Source of the DNA: Coprinellus micaceus
Taxonomy: Eukaryota > Basidiomycota > Agaricomycetes > Agaricales > Psathyrellaceae
Length of the DNA stretch: 64,000 nt
Assembly: GCA_951394405.1 (NCBI GenBank)
Contig: OX596345.1
Coordinates: 1,488,001-1,552,000 of the forward strand
Direction: 5' to 3'
Part shown: one piece after another, positions 59,073 to 64,000 of the stretch
Numbering within the stretch: position 1 is the stretch's first letter
Layout: each line of letters opens with the position of its first letter
Position numbers and translations under genes: made by a program
The notes under the pieces: generated by a model
Seen by the model: only the letters and a program-made list of their open reading frames with translations
Told to the model about the DNA's origin: nothing
Databases searched by the model: none

Positions 59073-62000
59073 CTAACTCGCTGCCATTCCAGCCGTTCCA
59101 CCTTGGTGATGATGTCCTCCCCCAAATATCCTCCCCACAAGTCCTCTGAACCCCGTGCTCCTCTTCTTTTTAATTGTCTCCACCGGTTTTGCAAGCAGCT
59201 GCGTATGCGCCACTTGAGGTCCCTGCTGCACTGCAGGGGACACCATGGGCGCCTGGTCCTGCCTCACCTCAGGGGGCCTCACCGGTTTTGAATAATGATA
59301 CTTTTTGATAAGCGCATTGCCAGACCCAGAGGTCGAGTGCGGCAGCGACGAATGCCTCGCCCTGGGTGCAACTCCCCCCACAATCTGAGGAGGGGCCACT
59401 GACTCGGCTCTCTTCGGAAGCGCCGGCATCTCCACTCCACCCTCCTTCGCCTTCGCCTTCCATCTCCAACTCTTCCTCCTCTCCTTCACCAGATGCTCCC
59501 CCATCACCGGGGTCGTAGGCGCCGACTCCGTTTTGACCGGCGGAATTCCTATCATCGAGCAGCCCCCTCTTCCAGCCCCATCCACCATCGACAGCTCATG
59601 TATGCTCCCGCTCCTCCCACTCCCGCTCCCCATGGAGCTGATACTCTGTCGAGACCCATCCTGGTTCATGGGGACGCCGCCCACAATCGGCCAGTTGTTA
59701 TGCAACTCCCCACGATACCTCCTCAAGGCGTTCGCATACTCCTGCGCATCTCTGGCGCTCATCCCTTCCGATTGAGCCGACCTCGACCTCCCCACTACTG
59801 CATTCGCCTCATATGGACTAGGGCTTGCGGTACGGGTACCCGCGAAGCCCGTGGAATGAGCCCCCGATTTGTGCGAATCCCGAGTCGCCATGGTGGTCGG
59901 CTGAGGGGCAAGAGAGGGTTTCAAGGGCTTCGAGAGTCGCTTATGACTCGAAACTGTGGCCTGAACAGGTGCGATGGACTCGCCGTGCCCGTGTTCACCT
60001 TTATCAGTTCGCACTTCATCTTGCCCTTGACCACCCCGCTCCTCATCCTGCTGGCTCATACTCCTCTGCCTCACATGCTGCCCATCTTGCCTATCTCCCC
60101 CATCCTCCTCCCCTTCCCTCTCTGTGCCACTCGCCTGCACCTGATCCACATGCCCCTCCTGCACGACCTCGGGCGACGACGCTGGAGATGGATCCTGGCT
60201 TTCCATCTTGTTCGGGTCATACATATACGCCTTCACAAAATCAAAGCTCTCGCGGTTCGCCACCTCGTCGCTCCTCACACTCAAGTTCAGCCCGCTCCCC
60301 AGACTCCCAAGTTCTACCTGGGGCGGGACCGAAGGGATAGTGGACTTCATCGACGATGCCTCCCCCGAGGCCCCTTCGCAGCGAGCGTTCAAATCCTCTT
60401 CGCTGCTCACACTCGTGCGAGACTCCGGCGGAGTCAAGAGACCGGTGGTGACGGTGTTTCTACTATCGTCTGCCCACACTCCGCTGCCGGTCTTGCTCCC
60501 CCTTTGCTCGGTGGATGTGGGCTGAGCCTGCTCGCTATGAGCGGCAACGTACTCGTCTTGCAAGGTGGTCCCACTCCTCGCCTTCGGTAGGTGGAATTTC
60601 AAATCGGGCTGGGGGTGCGCAACCGGCTGACGGTACCTCTCGTCTACGGTTGACAAAGGTGATGTCCTGGGTAGTGGGGATGGAGGTGATAGGGAGGACT
60701 GTGGAGTGAGAAGTGCAATCGGCCTCGTCGGGGCCTGGGCGGTGGAAGCAACGGAGGGTTTAAGAGAAGGAGGGGAAAGAGACGAAGACCTAGGGAGACT
60801 GGACGACCTGGCATGAAGAGGAGGTGCGAGATGGACAGGGGATGGCGTAGATGAAGGGGAGGAAGAGCCTATAGCGGAGAGACGAAGTCACTCAACCGTC
60901 AGCGGGAATGAAGGCTTGAAGCAACCCAGAACCGCCGGCTTACCATACCCATGTCCGTCCCCACTGACCGCCTTCCTCTCAGACGCGTTCATCCCCGCAC
61001 TCAGGTTGGCACTCGGCTTACGGCTAAGCCTTTCCTCCCGCTTCTGGTCCCAAGCGTCCAGCTCCTTGCTCGTGGATGTATGGTGTGCACCGACCATGTC
61101 CTCTATGGTGCGAGTGTCCATCTTCACCCGGCCATCGTTTTTGATTTGGATGTCCCCAGCAACGTCGAGCCACGCCTTCCAAGAGCCATGCCTCTCCCCA
61201 TTATCCAGTCCTCCAAAGACGACACACTCCGCCAAGCTAACCTTCCTCTCATCGTCCTGTTCAGGCCCAGCAAGCTGATCGAGCGTCCCCGACAAGCTAC
61301 TGAGTTTCAACACAGCACCTAGCGTTCCTCCACGAACAATGAAGGGGATGGGTTTCGTCTTATCCCCGGGAGCTTGAGACTTCAAATCCGGGCTGGAAGG
61401 TGGACTCTTGAAGGACGACGATGGGGATATCGTTGGAGACCCCGATAGACTCGCAGAGATGCCTTGGACAGGGTAGGCGAAGGCGACCAAAAATTGCTCA
61501 ATACCCTTGACAAGAGCACCCGGTCTCCTGGGCACCGGCACAGAAGCTCGCTTGCCTTTAGGATTGGGAGGCAGATCGAGGGCGGCGTGGTCAGACGTTT
61601 CGACGAGTACGTGTGCAACGTGTCCCCTCCCGTCGTATCTCGTCAAACTCGCCTGCTGAAGCTTGGCATAGGCTTCGAGCTGCGCGGAGAAGTCGTCGGC
61701 GTTAGGAAGGAAACTCGATCGGTTAGAGCGACTGAGCAAGGAGAATCGCTTCCTGAGCGAGGTAGAGGTGGGCAGTGTCGTGTTACCCCCCTCGAGACGA
61801 CCGTCCTCCGTCACGGGGAGGGGAGGAGGAGCTTCAGGAATGTGGACAGACCTCCGTGAAAGCGTGAACCTCCTCTTCAGCGACTTGAACGAGCTCGTTG
61901 ATTTCGAAGGGTTAATATCGCCCTCCTCGGTTCCTTCAGACGAGGTCTGGGCGGGCGAGAGGGGAGGTAGCGATGGAACAGGAGGTGGCAATGTCTCTCT

Positions 62001-63119
62001 TCTCTTCTCGAACATCCCGCCCACGCCCTCGGGCACACTCTTGGACACCATCATCTTCTTCGAGGACGAAGGTAAACTGCCACTCTCGTACACTGGGTTT
62101 GTTCGCGTTCTGCTAACCCCGACAGTCGACGAACGGTACCCATTCCTCAGGTTTGCCGGGGGCTCAGGTGGTACAGCAAGGTACGGAGCCGAGAGTGTCG
62201 TGACCAGAATCGCCTGCTTCAGGAGCATCTTCTCCGGCAGGTGCTTAGCACTCGAAGAAGCCTGCTGCATTGCGGGCGGCGACAGGGATGCCGGCGAAGC
62301 TAGTGTAGACGGTCCCAGGATGTAATGGATGAGGGTATCGAAAGGACGTGTGCCAGAAGGGACTTGGCTAAGTGCCAAGGGCTTGGCAGCCAGCATAGGC
62401 GATGAAGGTGCCGTTATCGGTGTCGTACTCCCGCTGGAATGAAGTGACAGCACGGACGACGTGGGCGAGGCAGATACCGAGGAGCCTGCAGAAGAGGGTG
62501 TGCTCCCGAAACCCCCAAAATTGAACGTTCGTCGGTTGCGGATTTTTTCCGGAGCGGATGCGGGTGGAGGAGAGAGCAGTGGCATCGACGACGAGGATGC
62601 TTTTTTGTTGAGCGCAGGTGTAGCCCCAATCCCGTTCGTGGTCTTAACCGCTTGTTTGGAGGATACGAGGTAGTCATCTGCCCGCACAGTGAACTCCCGA
62701 GTGGCCGAATCCTCCACGTACACCTGCACCCTTTTCCCGGACGTCGACGGCCGCGGTGTGGAGACAAATCTGGCTGCTCTATCGAGCACAGACATAATAC
62801 CGAGGGCCCCCGTTGCATTAAAGAGTGGTTCACTGAGCTTGAGCACCCGCACAGTCGGGACGATCTGCCAGGCCTGGGGGATGACAGGCACGTCATGGGT
62901 GGCGATGATCACGAGTGAGTTGGCGAGAGCTGGTGACGCGCAGAGGAGAGCGGCGAGGTCGGTGGGTGGGGGAGTGTTGAGGACGAGGATGGTGGTTGTC
63001 GTCGCCGTTGCCGACAATGAGGAAAGGGCGTCGAGGTCGAGGACCCATGGAGTGTCGCCGAAGGGATCTACAGGCAGACGTGGGCGGAACTCTGTGTTGT
63101 TGAGAGTACGCCGCTTCAT
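59073..63119 (-). CDS. Large Ser/Pro-rich protein of unknown function
   Basis: Two long frames (60944-63119 and 59073-60868) are joined by a 75 nt intron (60869-60943, GTAAGC...CTATAG) to give 1323 residues. The start is MKRRTLNNTEFRPRLPVDPFGD. Ordered segments are scattered among Ser/Pro-rich stretches: TPWVLDLDALSSLSA, a Val/Ile/Ala strand region at residues 40-110 (VVIIATHDVPVIP, RVLKLSEPLFN), RVQVYVEDSATREFTVRADDYLVSS, MLLKQAILVTTLSAPYLAVP, HVAHVLVETSDHAALDL, FLVAFAYPVQGI and VVFGGLDNGERHGSWKAWLDV. The C-terminal half is mostly disordered and ends in a basic, glycine-rich tail (KKKRSTGFRGLVGRIFGGG) that could bind membranes. I do not recognise a family. A longin/DENN-like trafficking protein such as an Lst4/FNIP relative is a guess from the strand pattern only. 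Some gene predictors would split it into two genes. Confidence 0.7.
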
Positions 63120-64000
63120 GGTATCGAGGAGGAAGGGACTTCGGAGGAAGGGGGAGGAGATGGAAGAGGACTAAGTCAGCATTTCTTATCGTACGTCCGA
63201 CCGAGTTGGTGACGGTGACTGATGATGGTGTTCGCCGCAGCTGGTCCCGCCTTGTTTCGTGGCCCGGCTTTCTGCTTCCGGCCCATGACCTCATTTGTCC
63301 TTCATTCCATTGCCCCCGACATCCCTCCTCACCCTCAAATTGGGCGCTCGTGGGTGCGAGTGCGCTCCTAGCTGGGTTCTCTCGGATACAAATGCAAGGG
63401 GGAAGATGCAATCGAATTCCCCGTTTCATCCCTGTCTCATCGTCTTCTACTGGGGTTCATTTCTTGCGTGTAACCCTAAGACTCATCCCATCTCTGACCC
63501 GCATGCAAAAGGCCCAAATGAGACTGGGGGCAAAGCAACAAAAAGGAATGCAGAGGTAAACAGGGACCAATGGGAATTCCCGACCCGACCTTCCAGCCAA
63601 TCTTCAGTGGGTTAAATAGCTGGCCCTGCATGATTGTCGGAATTGTCGAAGTTTTGAACGTTCGTGTTCTGTGGGCGCTGCGACGGATGGGGAAGCCTTT
63701 CGCCCGTTGAGCATGTCAATCGGAAAAGTAGCTGATATACCATCTTTACGACATCATCGCCTCCGCCGGCTCGAAAGGGACATATACTGAGAAGGTACGT
63801 ACGCCTGGCGAATCTCGCTCCGAGACAGGCTAGCGTATCCTCCAATTGAACTGAATGAACCCTGGGTACCTGGATCACCCGGACACCTTAGGCCCATCCA
63901 TCTGGATGAATGTACGATGTCAACGGAGGTAGGTACCAGGAGGCACGGGCGCCTACAAAGGCCAAACAAAAGTGGAACAGGAGGTCTACGCGGGCAGTCA
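63120..64000. other. Right-edge region, no gene seen
   Basis: Promoter of the Ser/Pro-rich gene. GGGCGCT words lie at about 63340 and 63672. Frames up to 178 codons on either strand are shadows or lack recognisable pattern. A gene crossing the right edge cannot be excluded. Confidence 0.4.

Noticed and set aside
59493..60590. Long + strand frame of 365 codons opposite the Ser/Pro-rich gene
   Set aside because: Antisense shadow of a low-complexity coding region; His/Pro/Leu-rich product without family pattern.

Overview
The window is nuclear DNA from a filamentous basidiomycete, most likely an agaricomycete. Genes are packed on both strands and are split by many introns of about 45-75 nt with GT...AG borders. 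The conserved proteins are typically fungal: a Fus3/Kss1-type MAP kinase, HET-C, Sec2, an SPX-EXS protein and a GH7 cellobiohydrolase. The GH7 gene fits a lignocellulose-degrading lifestyle. I cannot name the species. I saw no tRNA, rRNA, CRISPR array or intact transposon. All gene models were spliced by eye from reading frame, splice signals and family conservation. Where exon lengths could be summed, they give uninterrupted frames.

Layout. 1-13 kb: an unassigned left edge, an arrestin-like protein (+), VPS16 (-), an SPX-EXS (SYG1/XPR1) protein (-), then a 2.7 kb gene-poor stretch. 13-22.4 kb: a seven-exon small secreted protein made of two tandem cysteine modules (+), a HAD-family hydrolase (-), F-box paralogue 1 (-), a single-pass membrane protein (-), the MAP kinase (-) and a doubtful hypothetical gene (-). 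23-31 kb: the GH7 cellobiohydrolase (+) with a fossil linker/CBM1 behind its stop, F-box paralogue 2 (+), an F-box/LRR-like protein (-) and a G3BP-like NTF2-RRM-RGG protein (-). 31.9-39.5 kb: HET-C (+), then F-box paralogues 3 and 4 (both -). 40.7-46.9 kb: a MYND zinc-finger/MSS51-C-like protein (+), an APC-superfamily permease (+) and a small SH3 protein (-). 47.4-52.3 kb: mitochondrial methionyl-tRNA formyltransferase (-) divergent from a NAT9-like acetyltransferase (+), then phosphopantothenate-cysteine ligase (+). 54.3-63.1 kb: a Sec2-type Rab GEF (-) and a 1323-residue Ser/Pro-rich protein of unknown function (-).

There is no operon or biosynthetic cluster. Several genes share themes: membrane traffic and phosphate sensing (VPS16, Sec2, arrestin-like, SPX-EXS), signalling (MAPK, SH3 protein), mitochondrial translation and CoA synthesis (FMT1, PPCS), and secreted or wall proteins (GH7, cysteine-module protein, single-pass membrane protein).

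The most unusual content is the following. Four F-box paralogues share one exon plan and are scattered through 24 kb. Two microexons (6 nt and 11 nt) are needed to complete conserved domains. The secreted protein is an internally duplicated cysteine module. A cellobiohydrolase has lost its cellulose-binding domain. The 8-mer GGGCGCTT/AAGCGCCC recurs in intergenic DNA.
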